A stretch of 41,153 nt of DNA. Source: an uncultured Lachnospiraceae bacterium. Lineage in GTDB: Bacteria > Bacillota > Clostridia > Lachnospirales > Lachnospiraceae. Positions 16,237-24,724 of this stretch are shown here, piece by piece. The position numbers were made by a program, and so were the translations under genes. Each line of letters starts with the position of its first letter. The stretch's first letter is position 1. The stretch is from the NCBI GenBank assembly GCA_900314445.1, contig OMVA01000087.1:1-41153 (forward strand). The letters are read 5' to 3'. Below the pieces are notes generated by a model, which saw only the letters and a list, made by a program, of their open reading frames with translations, did no database searches and was not told the DNA's origin.

Positions 16237-16380
16237 CAGATGGAGAAGTCTATTCTCCATCTGTTTTATGTTATGAAACAGTGGCCGCCTGAACCTGAGA
16301 AATTCAGGCTGGCTTTGGGGTAAAGGACCTGCCTTCACAACATGAGTGGGCGTAGGAAATAAGGCAAAAGGGGTGTAAGT
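16237..16380 (+). ncRNA. Structured leader RNA (unassigned) upstream of the histidine kinase gene
   Basis: Three helices can be drawn. A: CAGATGGAGAA/TTCTCCATCTG (16237-16263, perfect 11 bp) followed by TTTTA. B: CTGTTT/AAACAG (16261-16281), which shares its CTG with helix A and uses its T run, so A and B compete at their junction. C: GCCGCCTGAA/TTCAGGC-T-GGC (16284-16313, 10 bp with one bulge). A G/A-rich segment follows, with GCC/GGC pairing around 16331-16350. The layout suggests an attenuating riboswitch-like leader or a separate small RNA. It does not match any riboswitch consensus I can recall (SAM, TPP, FMN, cobalamin, c-di-GMP I/II, c-di-AMP, ZTP, glycine, purine). Confidence 0.5.
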
Positions 16381-16382
16381 TC

Positions 16383-18482
16383 ATGAATCAACTTAAGAAA
16401 ATGGAGCCTCAGAAACTGGGTCTCCTGACAGCAGTCGTTGTCGCAGTTTTAGGTGTTATCGCGGTCATTGCGCACAAAGCACCAGTTGTAGGAATTGTTA
16501 TCTTAATCCTACAGGCTGCGGCCGTATTTTTTGTGATCTCTTCTGGATCAGGACAGGCACAAGAAAAATCTCAAAGCGATAAGTATCGCAAACTTTTCCG
16601 TAATCTTCCAATTGGATTTGCTCAGGCTAAAATCGTTACCGATGCAGCTGGGGATATTGTGGGCTATCAGGTGGTTGACGCCAACAATACATTTGGCTCA
16701 TATTTCAATCTGGACCAGGAAGAGTTTCTGAACAAGATGCTTGGAGACAGTAAGATTGAAGTCCTTCAGGACATCAATGCTTGGTTCAAGGCTTACAATA
16801 CATCAGGTACTAAGGAAGGCGACCTGATGAATGTTGAAATTACCATGGAAAAGCTTGGTAAGATTTTCAACACCGTTATGTATAAATCAGAAGCTGATTA
16901 CATCAACATGGTAGTAATCGATGTAACAGAGCAGAAGGAAACAGAAGCTAAGCTGTCTAAGGCAATTGAAGATGCAAATGCTGCTTACAAGACACAGGCT
17001 GAATTCCTTGCAAACATGTCTCATGAAATTCGTACACCGATCAACGGTATCCTGGGTATGATCCAGCTTACTCTTATGGGTGATGACCTGCAGGCAGATT
17101 ACAGAGATAATCTGATTACTGCAAAGAATTGTGCAGATAACCTGCTTCGCCTTATTAACGATATCCTTGATATCTCTAAGCTGGAAGCTGGTAAGTACAA
17201 GATTAAAGAAGAAATCACAGATATTAAGGCAGCTATTGAAGAAACAGTTGCTGCTCAGGTACCTGCGGCTGATGTTAAGGGCATTGAGCTTAACCTCAAC
17301 TTTGGTAATAACATTCCTAAGCTTGTTCGAGCTGATGGACAGAGAATCCAGCAGATTCTTAACTGCTTACTTTCAAACGCTATCAAGTTCACATCCGATG
17401 GTGGTGTTCGTGTAAAGGTTGCAACGATTGATCAGTCAGATTCTCCTGATACCGTACTTCTTCGTCTGGCAGTATCTGATACAGGTATTGGTATTTCAGA
17501 TGCAAACATGAGTAAGCTCTTCATCCGCTTTTCACAGGTTGATGGATCTGATACTCGTAAGTATGGTGGTTCTGGTCTTGGACTTGTTATCTCTAAGCAG
17601 ATCACAGAACTTATGCACGGTACAATTACCGTTCAGTCTAAGGAAGGTATCGGTTCAACCTTCATGGCTGAAATTCCTCTGAAGGTAGTAAAGAAGGCGG
17701 AAGCAGACGCTAAGGCAAATGAAGAAAAAGAAGAAGACAAGGCTGTCTTCTCTATCAATAATGCAAACGGTAAGAACAAGAGAATTCTTGTTGCTGAAGA
17801 TGAGCCAGTTAACCAGCAGGTTATCGGTAAGCTCTTAGGTATGGCAGGCTTCTCCTATGATATTGCTGAAAACGGTGAAAAGGCCGTTGAGCTCTACAAG
17901 GAAAAGAAGTACGATGCAGCCCTCTTTGATGTGCAGATGCCAGTTATGGATGGTATTGCAGCAACACAGGAAATCCGTAAGATTGAAAGCGCTAAGCATG
18001 CAAAGCGTCTTCCAATCATCGCTGTAACAGCAAGAGCTATGTTTGGTGATAAGGAACGTATCATGCAGAATCAGCTGGATGATTACGTTGCTAAGCCATA
18101 CAACTTAAATACAGTAGTAGATACTCTGAATAAGTACATCGACCTTTCAGGCGATGGCAGCGGTGCTGCGAAGGAGAATCCCCGGAGCGGCAGGGAAGCA
18201 GTAAAAGCAGAGACTGTTAAGGAAGAAGTAAAACCAGAGGACAAGGAAGAAAGCACAATGTCTTTCGAAGCAATGGGTGAGGAAAGAGCCAAGAAGAAAA
18301 CGGAATCCTTCTTCGATATTCCAGAAGAAATGGAAGCTCCAACTCGTGTAGACCTGGATGAAGAAGTTGAAGAAATTCAGGGACTGAGTGAAGAGGAAGC
18401 TGATCTGGAAGGAAATCCAGATGGCGTAACGGATGTTCTGTCAGATGCTAAAACAGATGTGCTGGCAGAAAAAGAAAAGTGA
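16383..18482 (+). CDS. Membrane hybrid sensor histidine kinase / response regulator
   Basis: The 699 residues begin with two closely spaced membrane helices (about 13-55) and almost no extracellular loop. A PAS domain follows (about 70-185), then HisKA with the phospho-acceptor His214 in SHEIRTP, an HATPase domain (DTGIGIS and GGSGLGL motifs, about 310-430), and a receiver domain (about 462-580) with Asp516 in FDVQMPVMDG. The last roughly 100 residues are an acidic, probably disordered tail; no Hpt domain is present, so the phosphorelay partner must be encoded elsewhere. The receiver has no DNA-binding output. Lacking an external sensor loop, it probably reads an internal or membrane signal through PAS (inference). 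The gene has its own promoter and a structured leader. Confidence 0.92.
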   Translation: MNQLKKMEPQKLGLLTAVVVAVLGVIAVIAHKAPVVGIVILILQAAAVFFVISSGSGQAQEKSQSDKYRKLFRNLPIGFAQAKIVTDAAGDIVGYQVVDANNTFGSYFNLDQEEFLNKMLGDSKIEVLQDINAWFKAYNTSGTKEGDLMNVEITMEKLGKIFNTVMYKSEADYINMVVIDVTEQKETEAKLSKAIEDANAAYKTQAEFLANMSHEIRTPINGILGMIQLTLMGDDLQADYRDNLITAKNCADNLLRLINDILDISKLEAGKYKIKEEITDIKAAIEETVAAQVPAADVKGIELNLNFGNNIPKLVRADGQRIQQILNCLLSNAIKFTSDGGVRVKVATIDQSDSPDTVLLRLAVSDTGIGISDANMSKLFIRFSQVDGSDTRKYGGSGLGLVISKQITELMHGTITVQSKEGIGSTFMAEIPLKVVKKAEADAKANEEKEEDKAVFSINNANGKNKRILVAEDEPVNQQVIGKLLGMAGFSYDIAENGEKAVELYKEKKYDAALFDVQMPVMDGIAATQEIRKIESAKHAKRLPIIAVTARAMFGDKERIMQNQLDDYVAKPYNLNTVVDTLNKYIDLSGDGSGAAKENPRSGREAVKAETVKEEVKPEDKEESTMSFEAMGEERAKKKTESFFDIPEEMEAPTRVDLDEEVEEIQGLSEEEADLEGNPDGVTDVLSDAKTDVLAEKEK

Positions 18483-18497
18483 ATAAATTAGTAATGC

Positions 18498-18531
18498 AGG
18501 GCGCTCGCACCTAAGTGTGGACGCCTTTTTT
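18498..18531 (+). terminator. Terminator of the histidine kinase gene
   Basis: GGGCG...CGCC stem with inner CAC/GTG pairing, followed by TTTTTT. Confidence 0.75.
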
Positions 18532-18582
18532 GAATTCATCTGCCCAGCCCGGAAATTAGAAGCAAAAACTGGCAACAGGAAC

Positions 18583-18613
18583 AAAAAAAGCGACTGGCCG
18601 AAAGCAGTCGCTT
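18583..18613 (-). terminator. Terminator of gltX
   Basis: On the minus strand AAGCGACTG pairs with CAGTCGCTT around an 8-nt loop, followed by a T run (+ strand A run, 18583-18589). Confidence 0.85.
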
Positions 18614-18626
18614 CTATTTTCATGTA

Positions 18627-20093
18627 TTAAGCATTCTCCAGTTTAGCAATACCAGCATCGATTCTTGCAAGGGATTCTTCCTTGCCAAGGATTTCCATAA
18701 GAGCTGTAGCTCCGCCAGGTGTAGCTGCCTTACCAGAAAGTGCTGTACGAATTGGCCACATAACAAATCCTGTCTTGTATTCATGCTCAGCGCTGAACTG
18801 CTTGAGGAGTTCGAAGAGAGCATCGTTGCTGTAATCATCCTGAGCAGCAAGAACTGGACGAACTTCTTTGAGAAGTGTCAGTGAGTTTTCAGGATTAGCC
18901 TTTGCCTTCTTGTTGTTGTACATAGCGATATCGTATTCAGGAACTGCTTCGAAGAAGTCAATCTGCTCAACGATGTCAGGGAAGATTTCAATACGTGACT
19001 GAACCATTTCAGCAACCTTCTTGAAATCGATATCCTTCTTAACTGTTTCCTTCATAATAGGAAGAGCCTTCTCGTAGAATGCATCGAAGTCCATCTTCTT
19101 GATGTACTCGCCGTTCATCCACTTAAGCTTTGTCATATCAAGGACAGCATCAGACTTTGAAACTCTGTGGTAGTCGAATGCCTTAACCAGTTCTTCCAGA
19201 GAGAAGATTTCCTGATTTGATTCAGGAGACCAACCAAGAAGAGCAACGAAGTTAACAACTGCCTCAGAAAGAAAACCCTGCTCGATGAGATCTTCGAAGG
19301 AAGAATGACCAGAACGCTTAGAAAGCTTTGCGTGGTTCTCATCTGTAATCAGTGGGCAGTGAATGTATTCTGGAACATCCCAGCCAAATGCAGCGTAAAG
19401 TCTGTTGTACTTTGGAGCAGATGAAAGGTATTCCTTACCACGAACAACGTGAGTGATACCCATAAGATGGTCGTCAATTACATTTGCAAAGTTGTATGTT
19501 GGGAAACCATCAGATTTGATGAGAATCATGTCATCCAGTTCTGAGTTTGGAACAGTGATTGTTCCGTAAATGTCATCGTCGAAACTTGTTTCACCCTCTG
19601 TTGGGTTGTTCTGCCTGATTACGAATGGCTTGCCTTCGTCCAGGTTTTTCTGAATTTCTTCCTTAGAAAGGTGCAGGCAGTGCTTATCATAATGAGTGAT
19701 TTTCTTTGTTACGCCATCAATAACGATTTCCTGTTCCAGAGATGCGAGACGTTCATCATCACAGAAACAGTAATAAGCTTCACCCTTTTCGATGAGCTGC
19801 TTTGCGTATTTCATGTAGATACCCTGAGCAAGTCTTTCAGACTGTACATATGGGCCAACGCCGCCGTCCTTATCTGGACCTTCGTCCCAAAGGAGACCGG
19901 TTTCTCTCAGTGTGCGATAAATGATATCAACAGCACCTTCCAGCTCACGCTTCTGATCGGTATCTTCGATACGAAGGATGAAATCGCCGCCTTCGTGCTT
20001 CGCAATAAGATAAGCGTACAGGGCAGTACGCAGGTTACCAACGTGCATTCTGCCTGTTGGAGATGGTGCAAAACGAGTTCTGATCTTTGCCAT
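18627..20093 (-). CDS. gltX: Glutamyl-tRNA synthetase
   Basis: This is a class I aminoacyl-tRNA synthetase that charges tRNA-Glu (and possibly tRNA-Gln in organisms using GatCAB). At 488 residues it has the normal bacterial length. The HIGH motif appears as HVGN in [18 protein letters not shown] near the N terminus, followed by FILRIEDTD; the KMSKS-type motif is KLSKR in [13 protein letters not shown]. The C-terminal half is the helical anticodon-binding region. RBS AAGGAG lies before the ATG. It is transcribed alone from a clear minus-strand promoter and ends in a strong terminator. Confidence 0.97.
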   Translation of the reverse strand: MAKIRTRFAPSPTGRMHVGNLRTALYAYLIAKHEGGDFILRIEDTDQKRELEGAVDIIYRTLRETGLLWDEGPDKDGGVGPYVQSERLAQGIYMKYAKQLIEKGEAYYCFCDDERLASLEQEIVIDGVTKKITHYDKHCLHLSKEEIQKNLDEGKPFVIRQNNPTEGETSFDDDIYGTITVPNSELDDMILIKSDGFPTYNFANVIDDHLMGITHVVRGKEYLSSAPKYNRLYAAFGWDVPEYIHCPLITDENHAKLSKRSGHSSFEDLIEQGFLSEAVVNFVALLGWSPESNQEIFSLEELVKAFDYHRVSKSDAVLDMTKLKWMNGEYIKKMDFDAFYEKALPIMKETVKKDIDFKKVAEMVQSRIEIFPDIVEQIDFFEAVPEYDIAMYNNKKAKANPENSLTLLKEVRPVLAAQDDYSNDALFELLKQFSAEHEYKTGFVMWPIRTALSGKAATPGGATALMEILGKEESLARIDAGIAKLENA

Positions 20094-20198
20094 TTTTATA
20101 TGCTCCTTATTTTAAATTCAATCCTTAGATTTCCCGGGAAAATTATCTTGGTCCGAATGACTGCGAGCTAAGTGTTTATTGGGAAATCCGCATCCCGT

Positions 20199-20227
20199 AG
20201 TATATCATTCTGCCTATTTATAAGCAA
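20199..20227 (-). promoter_or_regulatory. Promoter of gltX
   Basis: On the minus strand TTGCTT and TATACT are separated by 17 bp; transcription would start near 20192. The 100-nt leader contains the palindrome TTTCCCGGGAAA (around 20130-20141). Confidence 0.65.
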
Positions 20228-20258
20228 TAGAGAAGAGAAAGGGCCTGTAAAAGTTCTG

Positions 20259-20273
20259 GCAAATGAACTGCGC
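20259..20273 (+). repeat. Dispersed GCAAATG motif between gltX and the Rrf2 gene
   Basis: GCAAATGAACTGCGC, upstream of both divergent promoters, so neither predicted transcript contains it. The rest of this 304-bp gap is accounted for by the two promoters. Confidence 0.7.
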
Positions 20274-20333
20274 ATAAATCCTTTCCCAGCTTCAATCTAT
20301 AACCGATTATGTGAGAAAAGTATAGCCTTGGCC

Positions 20334-20362
20334 TTGGAAAACTATAAACCCTTCGTTATAAT
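20334..20362 (+). promoter_or_regulatory. Promoter of the Rrf2 regulator gene
   Basis: TTGGAA, 17-bp spacer and TATAAT, about 28 nt before the RBS GGAGGG. Confidence 0.65.
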
Positions 20363-20397
20363 AGGTTTTAGATTAGTTAGTATTTCGGAGGGACATT

Positions 20398-20823
20398 ATG
20401 TTAGTTTCAACCAAAGGTCGTTATGCCTTAAGTGTAATGATTGATTTAGCAGAACACAATTCTGGGGAGTTTATTCCTTTAGTAGATATTGCAGACAGAC
20501 AGGATATTTCTGAAAAGTACTTGGAGAGTATTGTATCAAAGCTGAGTCGTGCAGACTTGGTGGAATCTCTTCGTGGTAAGGGTGGCGGATACCGACTTAT
20601 TCGTCAGCCAGAACTTTATTCTGTATATGAAATCCTTAACTGCACAGAAACTTCTTTAGAAGCTGTATCCGATGTTTCCAGCAAGAGAACTGACACAGCC
20701 ATTGCTTCTGAAAAGGTGGTTAATATGTGGAAGGGACTGGACGAAAAAATCGTTGGTTACCTGAAGAACGTGACTCTGGATGAGTTGGTGGATAACGGTG
20801 GAATGTACGACTTCGTTATTTAA
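20398..20823 (+). CDS. Rrf2-family transcriptional regulator without Fe-S cysteines
   Basis: The 141 residues open with MLVSTKGRYALSVMIDLAEH, the classic start of Rrf2/IscR/CymR proteins, followed by a winged helix (ISEKYLESIVSKLSRADLVESLRGKGGGYRL). Rrf2 proteins repress or activate iron-sulfur, cysteine or stress genes. The three Cys used by IscR for its cluster are not present: the region after ILNC has only that one Cys. It is therefore more like CymR or another cluster-free member. RBS GGAGGG lies 5 nt before the ATG, and a strong terminator follows, so it is monocistronic. No iron-sulfur or cysteine genes are adjacent, so the regulon cannot be inferred from here. Confidence 0.9.
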   Translation: MLVSTKGRYALSVMIDLAEHNSGEFIPLVDIADRQDISEKYLESIVSKLSRADLVESLRGKGGGYRLIRQPELYSVYEILNCTETSLEAVSDVSSKRTDTAIASEKVVNMWKGLDEKIVGYLKNVTLDELVDNGGMYDFVI

Positions 20824-20854
20824 TGGTAAAGTATCATAAATAGGGAATATTAAG

Positions 20855-20889
20855 AAAGAAAGCAGAAGAAAAATCTGCTTTCTTTTTTT
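20855..20889 (+). terminator. Terminator of the Rrf2 gene
   Basis: AAGAAAGCAGA pairs with TCTGCTTTCTT, followed by TTTTTT. Confidence 0.85.
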
Positions 20890-20934
20890 GCGTAGAATTG
20901 CCGGATTTTCATGGGCCAGTCTGTTATGGATTCA

Positions 20935-20963
20935 TTGAAAAGCGGGATTTATTGTAGTATACT
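20935..20963 (+). promoter_or_regulatory. Promoter of the acidic membrane protein gene
   Basis: TTGAAA, 17-bp spacer and TATACT, about 45 nt upstream of the RBS AAGGAGAAGGGG. Confidence 0.7.
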
Positions 20964-21024
20964 GACACGGTAATTATGATAAAAATGGGTAATTGACCGT
21001 TTGCGAAGGAGAAGGGGAATTTCC

Positions 21025-22779
21025 ATGGCTGAATTTTTTCAAAATCTGAATCAAGCAACCTTAATGGTTCTTATTTTTGCGGCTGTTTTATTAGCCTTCC
21101 TGATTGTGCTGATTGTTGTAACAGTCAAAGTAACAAAAATGGGAAAAGAAGATAAAAAGAAAGCAAAGCGTACACAGGAAGATGACGACCTGATGGCGGT
21201 AGCGGAAGAAGCGCTTCGTGAAGAGGTGGCAGATCGTGAGTCAAAGCGCGATATGACCAATCAGCTTGTGGCAGAAGCAAATGATGCGGTGGATGCTGCA
21301 GGAAACGATGACTTCGATGAAGAAATCGGCGCTGAGGATGATAATATTGATGAGTTCTTTGATGAAGAGGACGAAGATCAGGAAGAAGAGACAGAGGAAA
21401 TTGATGAGGATACTGAGGATGTAATTCCTGCATCTCTTAGAGATAGCTCTGCTGCTCTGGAATATGCTGCTGCCAGTGCAAAGGCAGATGCAGAAGAAGC
21501 TGCAAATTCTGATATTGATGCTCGCATCAGTGCTAAGGTAGATGAAGTAATTGCTTCAGAACCAACCAATAAGCTGGATACAACAAAGATTGAAGAAGCT
21601 CTTAAGCAGTCAGGCAAGCTTGGAACTGACAATGCAGAAAGTATTGTTCGCGCCAAGGAACGCGCTGAGTCACCAGAGTACGATGCAACCTTTGATAGTG
21701 CCTTCGTAGAAGTTGATACAAAGGCTCTTGCAGCGGAAGAAGCAAAGTCTGCATCAATAGTTGGATCCCTTGATGTAAATGAGGTGCGCGCAAGACTTGC
21801 AGAAAGCGGAAAACTGGATGCGTCTGAAAACGAAACAGCTATTCTTTCAGAGAAGTTTGAAGAATTTGATGAAGATTTAGCTGAGAAGACAGATGAACTG
21901 ACTGGCGAAAAACAAATTCCAGAAGAGTCTGATGAAGTATCTGAAGACCTTGGGGATGAAGCTCTGGACGAAGACCAGAATGCGGAAGTAGAAGACGAAG
22001 AAGATGATGAAGACTTCTTTGCAGAGGATGATGAAGAAATTTCTGAAGAGGCAGTTGCGCAAGCTCCTGCAGTAGCACCTACCGTTGCTCCAATTGATCT
22101 TTCAACAATTCCTGAGACAGATGCAACTGGCAAGATTACAGTAAATCCTGTAAATCAGGTAAACATCAATACAGTTAATAATGATGCAACAGTAAATACA
22201 AAGAATCCAAACGCTGGTATCAATGATATGGGCGAGATGAAGGAATTCCTTGCAGAGAACCCTGTTCCTCAGAAGAAAAAGAAGAAGATTAAGAAGAAGG
22301 ACAAGAAGTTCGAAGAAAAGTTCGGCCTTCATGGAGATGAAATTCCAGTTGCCCGTTACTTCTGGTATAACAATCAGGATATTGAAGAGCTGACACGTAA
22401 GGAAGACATGTACTTCTACTGCCATTACTTCGATAGTCCAGATGAGTCTATTATTCCTCTGGTTACTGAAATGTACGACTGTGCATTTGTACGTACAGAA
22501 GAAATTCAGAAGATTGCTTACGGTATTACATTCCATTCCATGGGAATGAAGGAAATCCTGAAAGCTCAGAATAATGTAAGCTTTGATCGTAACAAGGCGA
22601 CAAAGGAACCTACCATAGCTGATCTTCAGGAAATCTATGAGAAATGGTGTGGTTATGTAGATAACTTCTTAAAGATTATCGTAATCAATGCTCCAGATGC
22701 AATTGAAGAATATATTAAGGAGAAGCTTTACGAATATGGACATGAGGATGTAGAAACTCTTCTTTATAGCCCAGAATAA
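21025..22779 (+). CDS. Single-span acidic membrane protein of unknown function
   Basis: I do not recognise this family. The 584 residues start MAEFFQNLNQ with one membrane helix (about 12-35), then a Lys-rich stop-transfer stretch. A long, very acidic, Glu/Asp/Ala/Ser-rich segment of about 330 residues follows, likely disordered. Next come an Asn/Val-rich patch (VNQVNINTVNNDATVNTKN), a Lys-rich cluster (KKKKKIKKKDKK), and a folded-looking C-terminal domain of about 165 residues starting near FGLHGDEIPVARYFWYN. The N-out/C-in orientation, by the positive-inside rule, puts the acidic and C-terminal parts in the cytoplasm. The longer frame from TTG 21001 is rejected because it would translate the RBS. 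It is monocistronic, with its own promoter and terminator. Confidence 0.85.
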   Translation: MAEFFQNLNQATLMVLIFAAVLLAFLIVLIVVTVKVTKMGKEDKKKAKRTQEDDDLMAVAEEALREEVADRESKRDMTNQLVAEANDAVDAAGNDDFDEEIGAEDDNIDEFFDEEDEDQEEETEEIDEDTEDVIPASLRDSSAALEYAAASAKADAEEAANSDIDARISAKVDEVIASEPTNKLDTTKIEEALKQSGKLGTDNAESIVRAKERAESPEYDATFDSAFVEVDTKALAAEEAKSASIVGSLDVNEVRARLAESGKLDASENETAILSEKFEEFDEDLAEKTDELTGEKQIPEESDEVSEDLGDEALDEDQNAEVEDEEDDEDFFAEDDEEISEEAVAQAPAVAPTVAPIDLSTIPETDATGKITVNPVNQVNINTVNNDATVNTKNPNAGINDMGEMKEFLAENPVPQKKKKKIKKKDKKFEEKFGLHGDEIPVARYFWYNNQDIEELTRKEDMYFYCHYFDSPDESIIPLVTEMYDCAFVRTEEIQKIAYGITFHSMGMKEILKAQNNVSFDRNKATKEPTIADLQEIYEKWCGYVDNFLKIIVINAPDAIEEYIKEKLYEYGHEDVETLLYSPE

Positions 22780-22815
22780 GCTGAGAAAAAACAACCTAAT
22801 AGTTGAAAAAATAAG

Positions 22816-22846
22816 CGAGTGTCAATGTACTTTTGACACTCGTTTT
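22816..22846 (+). terminator. Terminator of the acidic membrane protein gene
   Basis: CGAGTGTCA pairs with TGACACTCG, followed by TTTTG. A second small palindrome, AAGTAT-N4-ATACTT, lies about 25 nt upstream of the next gene. Confidence 0.8.
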
Positions 22847-22900
22847 GTTACAATAAAAACAAGTATTTTGATACTTTACCGGTTGTAAGGAGGGCAATAA

Positions 22901-24217
22901 ATGAATAAACATTCTTTCTGGAGAGGAAAAATCTCAATCATGCTTACGCTTGCCTTATTGGTTAGCGTTATTTTTGTGCCAGTTCCAAAGGTAAAGGCTG
23001 CTGGAGAGGTCACCACAGTGACTATTAACAGAACTATTAGTCGTACATCCAAGGATGACATCCTGGCTCGAATTAATGAAATTCGTCTTGAGTTCTACAA
23101 TTTAAATCAGCAATATCATTATGTGGATGATTACACGTATACACCAATTAAATGGTCTTCTGACCTGGAAGAAATTGCTTACACAAGAGCAGTGGAAGCT
23201 TCTATTTGCTGGGGGCATACAAGACCCAATGGCAAGTCCTGCTTTTCGGTTAGATCCTCCAGTGGTCAGCAGTCCTGGGGTGAAATTATTGCATCCTCTT
23301 CCAATGGGGTTAATGCTGTAAATCAGTGGTACGGAGAGAAAGATAACTATATTAAAGTTCTGAAACGTGAGATATCTTCTTCCAGTGTTGTAACGGGACA
23401 TTACACCCAGATGCTTTATTCCAAGTATATTGGTGTTGCATCCTTTGGCGTAACGGCAGGTGAAACTTCTTCCGATGCAGGTACCAGTGAGAACCAGATT
23501 GCTCCAACGGGAAATGTAACGGAAAGCGTTGAAGTTCTTCCAGAAAATGTGACTTTAGACCTTAAAAAATATGAATACAATGCAACGTGGGATTATGGTT
23601 ATTATACAAGTGCAGATAACCTGAACCTTGTTGTAGGTAGTACAAATCAGCTGAAGGCTTACTTCAGCGGTTGGGGAGGCGCCGATGCTGTTGGTAGCTG
23701 GTCTTCCAGTAATCAAGGCGTTGCGTCAGTTGATGCAAATGGACTTGTCACAGCCCTAAGTCCTGGAAGTGCCACAATTACATTTGCAACAGGTTCTATT
23801 ATAAAATCGATTTCCCTTACTGTAAGTGGAGCAACTTATAGGAATCAGTGGGTAAATGGTTACTGGTATAATGCTGACGGTTCCCAGACCTATAGCGGAG
23901 TTGGTTCTTGGAAGCGCAATGCCACAGGCTGGTGGTATGAAGATACTGCTGGTTGGTACCCAAGAAATCAGTGGCAGGAAATTGACGGCAAATGGTATTA
24001 CTTCACAGCCAGTGGCTACATGGATTACAGTGAGTACCGCGGTGGCTATTGGCTGAATGCGGATGGTAGCTGGAATACTGCTTATTCTTGCGGTGCTTGG
24101 CACCACAATTCCCGTGGCTGGTGGTATCAGGATGGTTCCTGGTATCCAAGAAATCAGTACCTGTGGATTGATGGAGTTCAGTACCATTTCAATGCTCAGG
24201 GATATTGGGATTATTAA
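22901..24217 (+). CDS. Secreted CAP/SCP-domain protein with Big_2 domain and choline-binding-like wall repeats
   Basis: The 438 residues have a Sec signal peptide (cleavage probably after VKAA, about 34). A CAP (SCP/PR1) domain follows at about 50-190, with WGHTRPNGKSC, a WGEIIA motif and HYTQM, matching the conserved His/Glu/His of the family. A bacterial Ig-like Big_2 domain lies at about 245-310 (VASVDANGLVTALSPGSATITF). The C terminus (about 315-438) carries aromatic repeats such as GWWYEDTAGWYPRNQW and GKWYYF, as in cell-wall/choline-binding repeats. It is probably held non-covalently at the cell surface. The function of bacterial CAP proteins is mostly unknown. RBS AAGGAGG lies before the ATG; no neighbour shares its transcript. 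Confidence 0.9.
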   Translation: MNKHSFWRGKISIMLTLALLVSVIFVPVPKVKAAGEVTTVTINRTISRTSKDDILARINEIRLEFYNLNQQYHYVDDYTYTPIKWSSDLEEIAYTRAVEASICWGHTRPNGKSCFSVRSSSGQQSWGEIIASSSNGVNAVNQWYGEKDNYIKVLKREISSSSVVTGHYTQMLYSKYIGVASFGVTAGETSSDAGTSENQIAPTGNVTESVEVLPENVTLDLKKYEYNATWDYGYYTSADNLNLVVGSTNQLKAYFSGWGGADAVGSWSSSNQGVASVDANGLVTALSPGSATITFATGSIIKSISLTVSGATYRNQWVNGYWYNADGSQTYSGVGSWKRNATGWWYEDTAGWYPRNQWQEIDGKWYYFTASGYMDYSEYRGGYWLNADGSWNTAYSCGAWHHNSRGWWYQDGSWYPRNQYLWIDGVQYHFNAQGYWDY

Positions 24218-24270
24218 TACTCACCATCGAGCCGCCAGGCGAGAGGAACTAGTAAGCCACATTTCTACTA

Positions 24271-24299
24271 TTGACTTTATAGGAATGGTGGCATAAACT
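24271..24299 (+). promoter_or_regulatory. Promoter of the pheST T-box transcript
   Basis: TTGACT, 17-bp spacer and TAAACT, placing the start about 30 nt before stem I of the T-box. Confidence 0.6.
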
Positions 24300-24334
24300 G
24301 TCACTTGCATGAATTATATGCAATCTTTAATAAG

Positions 24335-24629
24335 AAAAAAGCAATGAAGGTGCAACAAGTGTACGGAATCGCTGAGAGAGACATCGGGTCACCGGCTGAA
24401 AGCCTGATGGAGTAGAGCGTACATCATTTTCACACTGGAGCTGCAAGGGTGAAACAATAGTAGTCCCTGCCGTATATGCGCGTTAAGCAAAATGAGCGTC
24501 GAAGGAGATGCAAATGAGATGTGCCAGTATTTAAATGCAGGCAGGTTCATTTACACAGTTCGGAATTAGGGTGGTACCGCGTAGATTATTACGTCCCTCT
24601 TCTGCAATAGCAGAGGAGGGATTTTTTTG
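24335..24629 (+). promoter_or_regulatory. T-box riboswitch (Phe) controlling pheST
   Basis: The T-box sequence AGGGTGGTACCGCG lies near 24568-24581 and is followed by a terminator (CCCTCTTCTGC/GCAGAGGAGGG, then TTTTTTT, ending about 24628). Stem I begins around 24345; its 3' side reads CATTTTCACACTGGAGCTG, giving UUC (Phe) as specifier in the expected position. Uncharged tRNA-Phe would stabilise the antiterminator and allow pheST transcription. The linker before the T-box carries an inserted-looking pair of the dispersed motif (24510-24556). Confidence 0.93.
24510..24556. repeat. Facing pair of dispersed motifs inside the T-box linker
   Basis: GCAAATGAGATGTGC (24510-24524) and the degenerate reverse copy GCAGGTTCATTTACAC (24541-24556) can pair through AAATGA/TCATTT and GCC/GGC. 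They form an extra arm between stem III and the antiterminator. Confidence 0.65.
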
Positions 24630-24639
24630 TGCGCTAGCT

Positions 24640-24723
24640 GAGCCACACACGAAGAGATATCATTCTGTTGGCGAGCCACGCACGAGGAGATATCATTCTG
24701 TCGGCGAGCCACGCACGAGCCCC
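24640..24723 (+). repeat. 33-bp tandem repeat, about 2.5 units, between T-box terminator and pheS
   Basis: Units begin GAGCCAC at 24640, 24673 and 24706, exactly 33 bp apart. Units 1 and 2 differ at only a few positions and share GAGATATCATTCTGT; unit 3 stops after GAGCCACGCACGAG. It lies wholly in the pheST leader. Confidence 0.85.
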
Positions 24724-24724
24724 A

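Noticed and set aside
16132..16323. 63-codon frame in front of the histidine kinase
   Set aside because: It runs through the motif pair, the operator and the promoter without an RBS. Regulatory sequence is the better reading.
16237..16380. Assignment of the histidine kinase leader to a known riboswitch class
   Set aside because: None of the class signatures I checked by eye (c-di-GMP I and II, SAM, TPP, FMN, cobalamin, ZTP, c-di-AMP, glycine) fits; it is left as unassigned.
20130..20141. Palindrome TTTCCCGGGAAA in the gltX leader as an operator
   Set aside because: It is a single short site without a second copy at other genes in the window, so I do not list it as a regulatory feature.
21378..22133. 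Ser-rich 251-codon frame opposite the acidic membrane protein
   Set aside because: The Glu/Asp codons of the real gene read as Ser on the other strand; there is no start signal.
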